Shown here piece after piece: positions 26,998 through 34,108 of a DNA stretch of 51,146 bases. The DNA lies in NCBI GenBank assembly GCA_003222115.1, contig QHUL01000063.1:1-51146 (forward strand). Direction: 5' to 3'. The position numbers were made by a program, and so were the translations under genes. The stretch is from Gemmatimonadota bacterium (GTDB lineage Bacteria; Gemmatimonadota; Gemmatimonadetes; Gemmatimonadales; GWC2-71-9). Within the stretch, counting starts at the first letter, position 1, and each line of letters opens with the position of its first letter. The notes beneath the pieces were generated by a model. That model was not told the origin of the DNA and did not search any database. It saw nothing but the letters and a program-made list of their open reading frames with translations.

Positions 26998-27396
26998 ATG
27001 ACGACGTCCTTCTGGCGCAGCACGGGCGCGGTCGCCGCGGGGTTCGCCGCGATCGTCGTCCTGTCGCTCGGCACCGACCAGGTGCTGCATGTGCTCAGGG
27101 TATACCCGCCGTGGGGCGAACCGATGGCGGGCGGGCTCTTCGCGGTGGCGACGGCGTATCGCATCGTCTACACCGTCCTGGGCGGCTACATCACGGCGCG
27201 GCTCGCCCCCCACGCGCCCGTGCGCCACGCTCTGATCCTCGGCCTCGTCGGGCTCGCGCCGGGCCTCGCCGGTGTGATGGTCGCGATCGCCAAACCCGGA
27301 CTCGGCCCGCTCTGGTACCCGGTCGCGCTCGCGGTCACCGGCTTGCCCTGTACGTGGCTCGGCGGCGTCCTGTACCGCCCGCGTGTCCATCAATAG
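26998..27396 (+). CDS. small membrane protein, four helices
   Basis: A 132-residue protein with about four membrane segments ([82 protein letters not shown]). The charged short loops fit an inner-membrane protein. I cannot name the family. The GGTAACC region precedes the ATG and the gene is followed closely by the VOC gene, whose ribosome binding site begins immediately after this stop. Confidence 0.7.
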   Translation: MTTSFWRSTGAVAAGFAAIVVLSLGTDQVLHVLRVYPPWGEPMAGGLFAVATAYRIVYTVLGGYITARLAPHAPVRHALILGLVGLAPGLAGVMVAIAKPGLGPLWYPVALAVTGLPCTWLGGVLYRPRVHQ

Positions 27397-27406
27397 GGAG
27401 GAGCAT

Positions 27407-27883
27407 ATGCAGAAGATCGTCCCGTTCCTGTGGTTCGACGGCAAAGCCGAAGAGGCGATGAATTTCTACGTCTCGATCTTCAAGAACTCGAAGGTCGTGA
27501 CGGTGACTCGGTACGGAGAAGCAGGGCCGGGGCCGAAGGGGACGGTCATGTCCGCGACATTCCAGCTCGAGGGACAGGACTTCTACGCCCTGAACGGCGG
27601 CCCGCAATTCAAGTTCACGCCGGCGATCTCTTTGTTCGTGAACTGTGACACGCAAAAAGAAGTAGACGAGCTGTGGGACAAGCTCTCTGCAGGCGGCCGG
27701 AAAGACCAATGTGGCTGGCTCCAAGACAAGTATGGCGTGTCGTGGCAGATTGTGCCCACGGTCTTGGGCAAGCTGCTGGGGGACAAAGACCCCGCCAAGG
27801 CAAACCGGGTCATGCAGGCGATGCTGAAAATGACCAAGATCGATATCAAAGGCCTGCAGCAAGCCTACGATCAGAGCCGGTAG
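27407..27883 (+). CDS. VOC superfamily protein (PhnB-like)
   Basis: A 158-residue protein starting [21 protein letters not shown] at ATG 27407, with GGGAGGAG just upstream; the longer in-frame extension overlaps the preceding gene. The pattern [19 protein letters not shown] plus [23 protein letters not shown] and [15 protein letters not shown] is the PhnB-like glyoxalase/bleomycin-resistance fold that is annotated as a 3-demethylubiquinone-methyltransferase-like domain. Substrate unknown. It is convergent with, and overlaps by 13 bases, the PQQ-repeat gene. Confidence 0.88.
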   Translation: MQKIVPFLWFDGKAEEAMNFYVSIFKNSKVVTVTRYGEAGPGPKGTVMSATFQLEGQDFYALNGGPQFKFTPAISLFVNCDTQKEVDELWDKLSAGGRKDQCGWLQDKYGVSWQIVPTVLGKLLGDKDPAKANRVMQAMLKMTKIDIKGLQQAYDQSR

Positions 27884-29928
27884 CCGACGAGCGTGCCCGA
27901 AGCGGTCCGCAGGAACAGCATCCCGGCGACGTCGTCCACCGCGTACACCGGCTCGCGCTCCTTGCCCAGATCCACACGTGCCCGCGGCTGCCCGCTGTCC
28001 TTGTCGATCTGCAGCAGGACGTTGCCGTTCCCCTCGGGCGCGCGCGTCAACATGAACACCGACCCCGGGACGGTGAGCGAGGCCCGGAACCGCTTCGAGG
28101 CGAGCGCCGCCGCCTGGTGCGAATAGCCCGTGAGCTGGGCGCCGCCCTGTGAGTACGCCGTCGCCAGTTGTCCGGTGATGCGGCGCGCGTTGGAATCCGT
28201 GGCGGTGCGCGACGCCTGGGCGAAGGCGTCGCCGTACGCCGAGGCGGCGGCGCCGTACAGGCCGGCGCGCATGGCGTTGATCCGATACAGGGCGCGCAGC
28301 AGCCCCGGCAGCTGCGGGGCAGGGTAGTAGACCTGCTGCTTCACCTGCCCATCCCGCGCCACGACCACGAGGTTCTGGGGCGCGATGAGCACAATCCCCG
28401 CCGGCCGGATCTCCATGTCAACCGGATCCTCGCCGCCCTGCAGCTTGATCTCGCCGCCGAGCGCGCGGAAGGTACCGGCGTTGCGATCGATCGCGTACAG
28501 CCGGTGATCGTGGCTCGCAAAGACGTAGAGCGTCGTCCCCTCGACGACATGGTGCAGGGCGTACCGCGCGGCATTGTAATCGCCCGAGGAGAGCGGCTTG
28601 CCGCTCTCGATCGCGTCCTTGAAATTCGGCTCACCCGTGGCGAGGTCGATGACGTTCACCTCGGCGTTCGTCGCCGCGTCGGGCCGCGAGATGTAGAGCA
28701 GGCCCCCCCCTCCGGGCGTGAGCTCGGCGTAGGCGAGCTGGCCCTTGATCTTCACATCCTTCTTCAGGCGCACGGTGGCCGTGGCCACGTCCAGCACGTT
28801 CACAAAGGTGCGCGACTCAGCGTCCACCGCGAGCACCGCTGAGCCACCGACGATCATCGCGTCCGTTACGGTGCCGCGCATGCGCAGCGGCTTGCCGGCG
28901 ATGGTCGTTCCATCCTCATAGCGCGCCACGTTGAGCCCCGTCTGCACCACACCGTTCACGATCCGCACGTTGCCGGTCGCCTGATTGGCGGGCGGCGATT
29001 CCGGGAGGATGACGATGCCGTCGGGGTGCTCAACGATGTCGTGTACCCAGCCCTCCACCGTCGCCGGCTTGGACCACACCGCCTGACCGTCGGCGAGTCG
29101 ATAGGCCATGAGCCGGTCGTCGAAGCTCACGTAGATGCGATCGGGTTTGTTGAGCGACGGGTAGAGCCGCACGTGGCGCGCGGGGTTGCCCGCGCGGGCG
29201 GTGGGCAGCGCCGCCGACCAGCGCACGGCGCCCGTGCGCGCGTCGAGCCCCCGTAGACCCATCAGCGTGTGGACCACGATCATGTCGGGCCCCGCCTGCA
29301 GGACCTCGAGCGCGGTCGCCTCCGACGCCGCGCGCACCAAGCCCTGCATCAGGCCTCCGAGCCCCTTCTTCTTGGGGTCGGTCTGCTCGAACAGCGCTGC
29401 GTTCGCCCACCGCTGCTCGCCCGTCACGAGATCGTAGAGCGCGACGACCGAAGACCCCGCCCCCGCCCCCGCAGCCCGCCCGTGGACGAGCAGCGTGCCG
29501 CTCTGTGGCAGCACGCGGCGGGTGACGATTTGCCCCAGGCCCGGTCGCCGAGAATCGAAGACGGCCGCGCCGGTCACCGGGTCGAAGATCAGCAGCAGGC
29601 CCGGCCGCGCCGCTTCCATGAGGAGAGACCCCTCGACTATGCGGACGCTGTCGGCCGGCAACCCGCTGAGCTCGGGCTTCTCCCACGCGACCACGCCGCG
29701 CTCGATGTCCACGCCCGAGAGCGCCTCGTCGGTCGAGACGAGGAGCGCACCCGCGGGAGTGACCTGCTGCCAGCGGATGTCCCCCTTCAGCTTGAGCGTC
29801 CACGCGGCGGTCGCGCCCGCGGGGGCGGGGGCGCGGGCGGGTACAGTGGCCTGAGCGTGGGCCGCCGCGTGGAGCGCGACGACCAGCGAGAGCGGCAAAA
29901 GTGTGCGACGAGCGGACACGGCGATCAT
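27871..29928 (-). CDS. secreted PQQ-like beta-propeller protein
   Basis: A 685-residue protein starting at ATG 29928 with GGAGGAACGTC upstream. The first 25 residues form a signal peptide ending AAAHAQA. The mature protein is rich in beta-propeller blades with the pattern [18 protein letters not shown] and AVWSKPATV, typical of PQQ_2 repeats, but the sequence lacks the quinone-binding residues of dehydrogenases, so it is more likely an assembly or scaffold beta-propeller. It is periplasmic or anchored. It is divergent from the efflux-operon remnant. Confidence 0.82.
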   Translation of the reverse strand: MIAVSARRTLLPLSLVVALHAAAHAQATVPARAPAPAGATAAWTLKLKGDIRWQQVTPAGALLVSTDEALSGVDIERGVVAWEKPELSGLPADSVRIVEGSLLMEAARPGLLLIFDPVTGAAVFDSRRPGLGQIVTRRVLPQSGTLLVHGRAAGAGAGSSVVALYDLVTGEQRWANAALFEQTDPKKKGLGGLMQGLVRAASEATALEVLQAGPDMIVVHTLMGLRGLDARTGAVRWSAALPTARAGNPARHVRLYPSLNKPDRIYVSFDDRLMAYRLADGQAVWSKPATVEGWVHDIVEHPDGIVILPESPPANQATGNVRIVNGVVQTGLNVARYEDGTTIAGKPLRMRGTVTDAMIVGGSAVLAVDAESRTFVNVLDVATATVRLKKDVKIKGQLAYAELTPGGGGLLYISRPDAATNAEVNVIDLATGEPNFKDAIESGKPLSSGDYNAARYALHHVVEGTTLYVFASHDHRLYAIDRNAGTFRALGGEIKLQGGEDPVDMEIRPAGIVLIAPQNLVVVARDGQVKQQVYYPAPQLPGLLRALYRINAMRAGLYGAAASAYGDAFAQASRTATDSNARRITGQLATAYSQGGAQLTGYSHQAAALASKRFRASLTVPGSVFMLTRAPEGNGNVLLQIDKDSGQPRARVDLGKEREPVYAVDDVAGMLFLRTASGTLVGYRL

Positions 29929-29996
29929 GACGTTCCTCCGGTGGGCCCCTATATCCCCCCAGCGCGCGCCGGAGCGCAAGGGAGGGGAGGGTTCAA

Positions 29997-30014
29997 CCGG
30001 CGCAAACGCGCCGG
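29997..30014. other. perfect hairpin between divergent genes
   Basis: CCGGCGC (29997-30003), loop AAAC, GCGCCGG (30008-30014). It lies between the PQQ-like gene and the efflux remnant. It could be an operator or a terminator arm; no T-run follows on either strand. Confidence 0.4.
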
Positions 30015-30043
30015 ACCGTTGTCGGAGTGTTAGGATTGGGGGC

Positions 30044-30256
30044 GATGGAAGCGAAGAACGCCGACCTCGCCGCGCTGCGCATCAACCGCTCGGCCGAGCC
30101 CGCCGCGGCGACGTGCTGCTCGCGATCGTGGGCGGAGCGGCGGGCGTCGTCGCGAGCGCCTTGACCTTCGCGGTGGTGATGGGGCTGGTCGGGGGGGTCC
30201 TTCCGGCGGCGCGGGCGGCGCGCCTGAACATCGTCAACGCGCTGCGGGCGTCGTAG
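30044..30256 (+). pseudogene. efflux operon remnant: adaptor start joined to permease end
   Basis: The ATG at 30044 encodes MEAKNADLAALRINRSAEP, which resembles the start of RND/ABC-type periplasmic adaptors of this kind of bacterium. About base 30100 the reading moves by one frame into DVLLAIVGGAAG, AVVMGLVGGVLPAARAARL and NIVNALRAS, the end of an FtsX/MacB-type permease with its typical GxxPAxRAA segment, ending at TAG 30256. The adaptor, ATPase and most of the permease would normally span a few kilobases and are missing. It overlaps the end of the zinc-ribbon gene on the other strand. Confidence 0.65.
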
Positions 30257-30446
30257 CAGCCGGTCGTAAATCCACTAGCCCAGGCCGGGTCTTCAAGAAC
30301 CCCTGGTATCCGCAGGCGCAGGATTCCGTCGTCCGGCCCTGGCGGTCGGTGCCGAAGCGGAGGGGCTGGTCGCATCCCCGACAGCGTGGTGCACCGCCGT
30401 CCGTCACCATCCCGGCGCGGGCCTGTTTCAGCTGCGAACGGTTCAC
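30234..30446 (-). CDS. small zinc-ribbon protein overlapping infA
   Basis: A 70-residue protein starting at GTG 30446, which overlaps the infA stop codon by four bases, so translation is probably coupled. A zinc ribbon is visible: [12 protein letters not shown] and ESCACGYQG (CxxC and CxC), with a basic linker and an Ala/Thr-rich end. I do not recognise a named family. An alternative start at ATG 30410 would keep the ribbon. Its position after infA suggests a role near translation. Confidence 0.65.
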   Translation of the reverse strand: MNRSQLKQARAGMVTDGGAPRCRGCDQPLRFGTDRQGRTTESCACGYQGFLKTRPGLVDLRPAATTPAAR

Positions 30447-30661
30447 TTGTGCCGGAAGGTGATGCGTCCGCGCGTGAGGTCGTAGGGGGACACGGCGAGA
30501 GTCACCCGGTCGCCCGCGAGCACGCGGATGCGGAACCGCCGCATCTTGCCCGCAATGGTGGCGAGCACGGTGTGGCCGTTCGGTAAATGGACCCGAAACG
30601 TGGTGTTGGGCAGCACGGCCTCCACGATGCCGTCGAGCTCGATCGCTTCTTCCTTGGCCAT
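30443..30661 (-). CDS. infA: translation initiation factor IF-1
   Basis: A 72-residue protein starting [16 protein letters not shown] at 30661, with GGAGTG upstream, and lying in the usual IF-1 length. The OB-fold pattern is [38 protein letters not shown] and [10 protein letters not shown] at the C terminus. IF-1 blocks the ribosomal A site during initiation. It is not next to ribosomal-protein genes, so it is probably a second or relocated copy. A conspicuous hairpin lies in its leader. Confidence 0.95.
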   Translation of the reverse strand: MAKEEAIELDGIVEAVLPNTTFRVHLPNGHTVLATIAGKMRRFRIRVLAGDRVTLAVSPYDLTRGRITFRHK

Positions 30662-30695
30662 CGGCACTCCGTTCGCGAAGGGCTTCGCAAGAACA

Positions 30696-30730
30696 AAGGC
30701 GGGACCGGCGCATTGGCCAAGTCCCGCCTT
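30696..30730 (-). promoter_or_regulatory. hairpin in the infA leader or terminator of upstream gene
   Basis: AAGGCGGGAC (30696-30705) and GTCCCGCCTT (30721-30730) form a perfect 10-bp stem with a 15-base loop. Read on the minus strand it lies 35 bases before the infA ATG and is followed by a T-rich tract (TTTGTTCTT), so it may terminate the upstream small gene. A second dyad, GCGAAG with CTTCGC (30675-30688), lies between it and infA. Confidence 0.5.
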
Positions 30731-30787
30731 GACTTTTGCTGCTGCAAGGCTAGTCGAATGGCAGGGTGAAGTCAAAGGGGGGAATGG

Positions 30788-30988
30788 TCAGGTGCTGCGG
30801 TAATCGGGAATCGGCATGCCGGGCGACGACAAGTACCCCTGCGGCGGCCCGTAGACAATTGGCGGCGTGCACGTACACAAGCCGCTGTGGGGTGCTGCCG
30901 GCAGGGCTCGGCTGGAAGGGAGCCGATACGATATGGGCGCTGGGTTGCTTATGAACCCGCCGCAGCCGTGGCAGTGAATGTCGACCAT
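30788..30988 (-). CDS. small cysteine-containing protein, 66 aa
   Basis: ATG 30988 has AAGGGGGC about eight bases upstream. The protein begins MVDIHCHGCGGFISNP, with CHGCGG giving a CxxC; a second CTC pair occurs near residue 39. The rest is rich in Pro, Ser and Tyr and looks disordered. It may bind a metal. The family is not recognised. It points toward infA on the same strand, with the hairpin between them. Confidence 0.5.
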   Translation of the reverse strand: MVDIHCHGCGGFISNPAPISYRLPSSRALPAAPHSGLCTCTPPIVYGPPQGYLSSPGMPIPDYRST

Positions 30989-31177
30989 GTTCTAGCCCCC
31001 TTGAGGTGAGCCGGCGAAGGGCAACTCGGCCCGGTCCGCCTCCACCTGAGACTGCCACCACGCCGTGACGATCCCGCACGCTAGCGCCGGATGAGGCAGA
31101 GTGATGAAACAATCAGCCCTGGCGACGTGTGTGAGCAGGCCTTCCATAAGCTACGAAGATGCCGCAATGTACTTTCT

Positions 31178-31217
31178 TTGTCAAGCACGTGAGCTCCGCA
31201 AGTACTGGACTTGACAA
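31178..31217. promoter_or_regulatory. candidate divergent promoter (two TTGACA boxes)
   Basis: TTGTCAAG (31178-31185) and CTTGACAA (31210-31217) form an inverted repeat, so each strand carries a TTGACA -35-like box facing outward. On the plus strand TAACCT (31235-31240) lies 18 bases downstream. This could serve the ABM gene and, on the minus strand, the 66-aa and infA genes. The 313-bp gap 30989-31301 shows nothing else I can support; -10 matches are weak. Confidence 0.35.
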
Positions 31218-31301
31218 TGATAGTAAAAGCACGGTAACCTTCGGGAGCTTAAGAAGCAGCAGTAGTCACGCAGGTTCATGATGGTTGCGAAGGAGTCGCT
31301 A

Positions 31302-31616
31302 ATGTACGCACGCAATGTCACGCTGCATCTCAAGGCCAATACGGCCCCTGAGTTCACCCGGACGCTGGAAACGGACGTCCTGCCCTTGCTGCGCAAGCAG
31401 AACGGCTTCAAGGACGAGATCACGTTCGTCGCCCCCGACGGCGCCGCAGCGATCGCCATCAGTCTCTGGGATCGGAAAGAGAGCGCGGAGGCGTACGGCC
31501 GCGATACGTATCCCGAAGTGCTGAAGAGTCTGGCGAAGGTGATCGAGGGAACGCCAGAGGTTCTGAACTACGAGGTTGCGAACTCGACCTGCCACAAGAT
31601 CGCGGCGCGCAACTAG
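31302..31616 (+). CDS. antibiotic-biosynthesis-monooxygenase-like (ABM) protein
   Basis: A 104-residue protein starting MYARNVTLHLKANTAPEF at ATG 31302, nine bases after AAGGAG. The pattern VTLHLKANTAPEFTRTLE, QNGFKDEITFVAP and AISLWDRKESAEAYGRDTYPEVLKSL matches the dimeric alpha+beta ABM fold. Members are monooxygenases or heme/polyketide-related proteins; the function here is unknown. A strong terminator follows 40 bp after the stop, so it is a single-gene unit. Confidence 0.8.
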   Translation: MYARNVTLHLKANTAPEFTRTLETDVLPLLRKQNGFKDEITFVAPDGAAAIAISLWDRKESAEAYGRDTYPEVLKSLAKVIEGTPEVLNYEVANSTCHKIAARN

Positions 31617-31656
31617 GACCGCCTGGGCTCAGCCGGGGCCAGCGGTCTGTTCTGGG

Positions 31657-31688
31657 AAAAGGGGGCGGTCCTAGACCGTCCCTTTTTT
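31657..31688 (+). terminator. intrinsic terminator after the ABM gene
   Basis: AAAAGGGGGCGGTC (31657-31670), loop CTA, GACCGTCCCTTTTTT (31674-31688): a 14-bp stem with two G-T pairs, running into a T-run on the plus strand. Confidence 0.9.
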
Positions 31689-31792
31689 CTCGTCCCTAAA
31701 GATGCCGGATGGTTAAGGAGCGAATGTCTCCATGGGACGAGGCACTATCGAGGTAGACGGCGACATCCGGAAGGTCTATGCGACGGGTCGCG

Positions 31793-32119
31793 TCACGGCG
31801 CTACGGGAAGGACGAGTTTGGGGGCCTCCCCCGACCTGTCTTGGGACTCGAGCTCGTTGAGTGCCGTGCCTACGGCGTGCGCCCGGACCCGCTCCGCGCT
31901 GCGGTACACATCTTGGACGCTGCTGCCCCGCACCACCCGGTATTCGCGCGCGCCCAGCCCGATGCGCTGAGCGTACTCGCGCACGTCCCAGTGCTCCTTC
32001 CCTGGGCACTTGGCGTAGCACTCCGCCGTGTGGGACATCTCCTCGTCCGTGAGCACCGCGCCCTGCAGTCCCAGGAGGACGCGCAGTCGGCTCTGAAAGT
32101 CGGTGGGCTCGGTGATCAT
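31793..32119 (-). CDS. hypothetical protein downstream of XRE regulator
   Basis: A 108-residue protein starting MITEPTDFQSRLRVLLGLQG at ATG 32119 with GAGGAGTG directly upstream; the alternative start four codons earlier lacks a site. It is mostly helical, with ECYAKCPGKEHWDVREYAQRIGLG and SAERVRAHAVGTALNELE. The pair of Cys could bind metal or form a disulfide. I do not recognise the family. It begins 20 bp after the XRE gene stop on the same strand, so the two form an operon and this may be its partner or target. Confidence 0.65.
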   Translation of the reverse strand: MITEPTDFQSRLRVLLGLQGAVLTDEEMSHTAECYAKCPGKEHWDVREYAQRIGLGAREYRVVRGSSVQDVYRSAERVRAHAVGTALNELESQDRSGEAPKLVLPVAP

Positions 32120-32139
32120 GTCACTCCTCACTATCCAGT

Positions 32140-32997
32140 CTACGCGGCCCGAAAATGGAGCGGGTCTCTGAGGTTCTGTAACTCCCGGTAATAGTAAAGG
32201 GGCGTCGGTCGCTTGCCCTTGAACTTCAGCTGCTTGAGAAACGCGACTTCCTCCGCCGTCGCCGTGCCGCTGAGGGACGGATCCTGAAGGAACCCCTTGA
32301 ATCCGGGCTCTTCGACGAAAGGCTGTTCGGATTGCAGCTCGATAAACTCAAACTTCTTCACGTTTCCCGAGACCAGCCTGTCGTTCAAGACGATTTCCAA
32401 GGCAAACGTCGCGAGGTCGATGTCCCAGGACGCAATCAGCGGATCCAAGAACGAGACACAGTTTTCAATGGATACGTGGAAGATGTCCGTATCGAGGAAC
32501 TCGAGCACGATGACGCGCATTTCCTCGTAGCTGCGGCCGCCGAGCTCCGCCACGGCCCGGAGCCACGATGCGTTCTCCAACTCCTGTTGGGCCAGTCCCT
32601 TGACCACGTCCAGCAGCTTCTGGGTGACCAGGCGTTCCAGTTCTCCGAACGGCTGCTTCTCGAAGACCGCGCGTACTTGTCTTGCCGCGTCGGGCTTGCA
32701 TTTCCGGAGGATCAACTCGCGAACTTCCCGAAACAACGGCGTGGGCTCGTCCCCCAGCTCTCGCTTCAGCTGCTCCTTCCGCTGATGGTCCGCCAGCCTC
32801 GCCAGCTCCCCGGTCGGAAGCTTCAAGAACTTGTCCATCTTGTCGTAGATGTCGGTGCGGTTCGGCGCGGGGGGCGCTCGCTTCCCCGTGAGCAACTGGG
32901 AGATGTAGGACTCGGTCACTTGGGCGGCCTGGGCCAGATCGCGCTGTTCCAGCCCGAATTCGTCCAGCCGGCGGCGGATCACAAACGAAACATCCAC
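32140..32997 (-). CDS. XRE-family helix-turn-helix regulator with a large C-terminal domain
   Basis: A 285-residue protein from GTG 32997, with AAGGAGG upstream. Residues about 5-55 form an XRE-type HTH (IRRRLDEFGLEQRDLAQAAQVTESYISQLLTGKR). The remaining 230 residues are unlike any peptidase or cupin domain that I recognise: helical with Glu/Lys-rich heptads, then LEFLDTDIFHVSIENCVSFLDPL and FLKQLKFKGKRPTPLYYYREL. It is probably a DNA-binding regulator with a ligand or protein-binding domain. It heads a two-gene unit with the small downstream protein. Base composition looks slightly less GC-rich than that of neighbours. Confidence 0.82.
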   Translation of the reverse strand: MDVSFVIRRRLDEFGLEQRDLAQAAQVTESYISQLLTGKRAPPAPNRTDIYDKMDKFLKLPTGELARLADHQRKEQLKRELGDEPTPLFREVRELILRKCKPDAARQVRAVFEKQPFGELERLVTQKLLDVVKGLAQQELENASWLRAVAELGGRSYEEMRVIVLEFLDTDIFHVSIENCVSFLDPLIASWDIDLATFALEIVLNDRLVSGNVKKFEFIELQSEQPFVEEPGFKGFLQDPSLSGTATAEEVAFLKQLKFKGKRPTPLYYYRELQNLRDPLHFRAA

Positions 32998-33093
32998 GGG
33001 AGTCCTCCTTGGGCAGACCTACGCTTGACTGAAGGAAGTTAACTATTGTTTGCCGGTCTGCCAAGTGCCGGGAGATACTTGACATATATAGTA

Positions 33094-33126
33094 CATCGTG
33101 CCGGCGGCGACGAATTCGCGATCCTT
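33094..33126 (+). pseudogene. 11-codon GGDEF-motif remnant
   Basis: In one plus frame this reads HRAGGDEFAIL, which is the active-site signature of diguanylate cyclases (R-x-GGDEF-A-I/L). Nothing on either side resembles the rest of the domain and no start or stop fits. The 194-bp gap 33012-33205 holds it together with the XRE promoter region. The match is short, so chance cannot be excluded, but it fits the window's pattern of remnants. Confidence 0.35.
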
Positions 33127-33205
33127 AGTCCGAGTCCTCCGGGAACCTCCGCGGCTCGGCCGTGGTTCCTCCCCTCGTTACCATCGCGTAGCGTGAGGAG
33201 ACGCC

Positions 33206-34108
33206 ATGTCCATCCGGCCGGTCAAGTCGATCATTCAGTCGCAACCCACGATCGAGGGCGCGGGCGTGAAGCTGCGCCGGGCGTTCGGCTTCGGGAACAC
33301 CGACGAGTTCGATCCCTTCCTCCTGCTGGACGACTTCCGCAACGACAACCCGCAGGACTACCGCGCCGGATTCCCGTGGCATCCCCATCGCGGGATCGAA
33401 ACCATCACCTACGTCCTCAACGGGGCCGTGGAGCACGGCGACAGCCTGGGCAACCGCGGCACGCTCGGCGCCGGGGACGTGCAGTGGATGACCGCCGGGA
33501 GCGGCATCCTCCATCAGGAGATGCCGCAGGGCGACGAGCGCGGCCGCATGCACGGATTCCAGCTGTGGGCGAACCTCCCCGCATCGCTCAAGATGACCGA
33601 TCCCCGCTACCAGGACATCGTGGGGCGCGACATCCCGGAGGTCGTGGACGACGACGGGACGCGGGTGCGCGTCATCTGCGGCAGCTTCTGGGGCAAGACC
33701 GGTCCCGTCGAGGGCGTCGCCGCCGACCCACGCTACCTCGACGTGTGGGTCCCGCCGCGGCTACGCAAGACGCTGCCCGTCGAGTCGTCGCGCCACGCCT
33801 TCGCCTACGTCTTCGAGGGGAGTGGGAGCTTCCGCGACGCATCGACGCCCCGTGCGGTCCGCACCGAATGGGTGGGCGATGCCAGCGGCACTCCGGAGTT
33901 CACGGGCAATCGATCGCTTGTGCTGTTCGACACGGGCGACGAGATCACGGTCCAGGCCGGCGACGCCGGGATACGCTTCCTGCTCGTTTCCGGTCGCCCG
34001 ATCGCGGAGCCGGTCGCCTGGCGGGGGCCGATTGTGATGAACACCGAGGGGGAGCTGCAGCGCGCTTACGCCGAGCTGCAGGACGGCTCGTTCATCAAGC
34101 ACCGCTGA
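33206..34108 (+). CDS. pirin family protein
   Basis: A 300-residue bicupin starting MSIRPVKSIIQSQPTIEG, with GTGAGGAG upstream. The first cupin has the metal ligands in FPWHPHRGIETITYVLNG and SGILHQEMP; the rest (GRMHGFQLWANLPASLKM, and the C-terminal cupin GDEITVQAGDAGIRFLLVSG) also fits pirin. Pirins may be quercetinases or redox-sensing co-regulators. It is convergent with the second hydroxylase large subunit, whose last 14 bases overlap its end. Confidence 0.93.
   Translation: MSIRPVKSIIQSQPTIEGAGVKLRRAFGFGNTDEFDPFLLLDDFRNDNPQDYRAGFPWHPHRGIETITYVLNGAVEHGDSLGNRGTLGAGDVQWMTAGSGILHQEMPQGDERGRMHGFQLWANLPASLKMTDPRYQDIVGRDIPEVVDDDGTRVRVICGSFWGKTGPVEGVAADPRYLDVWVPPRLRKTLPVESSRHAFAYVFEGSGSFRDASTPRAVRTEWVGDASGTPEFTGNRSLVLFDTGDEITVQAGDAGIRFLLVSGRPIAEPVAWRGPIVMNTEGELQRAYAELQDGSFIKHR

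Noticed and set aside
31732-31860. Plus-strand 42-codon frame with AAGGAG upstream
   Set aside because: The spacing to the ATG is long and the frame runs into the end of the minus-strand gene; there is no motif and a second ATG in another frame is closer to the site.
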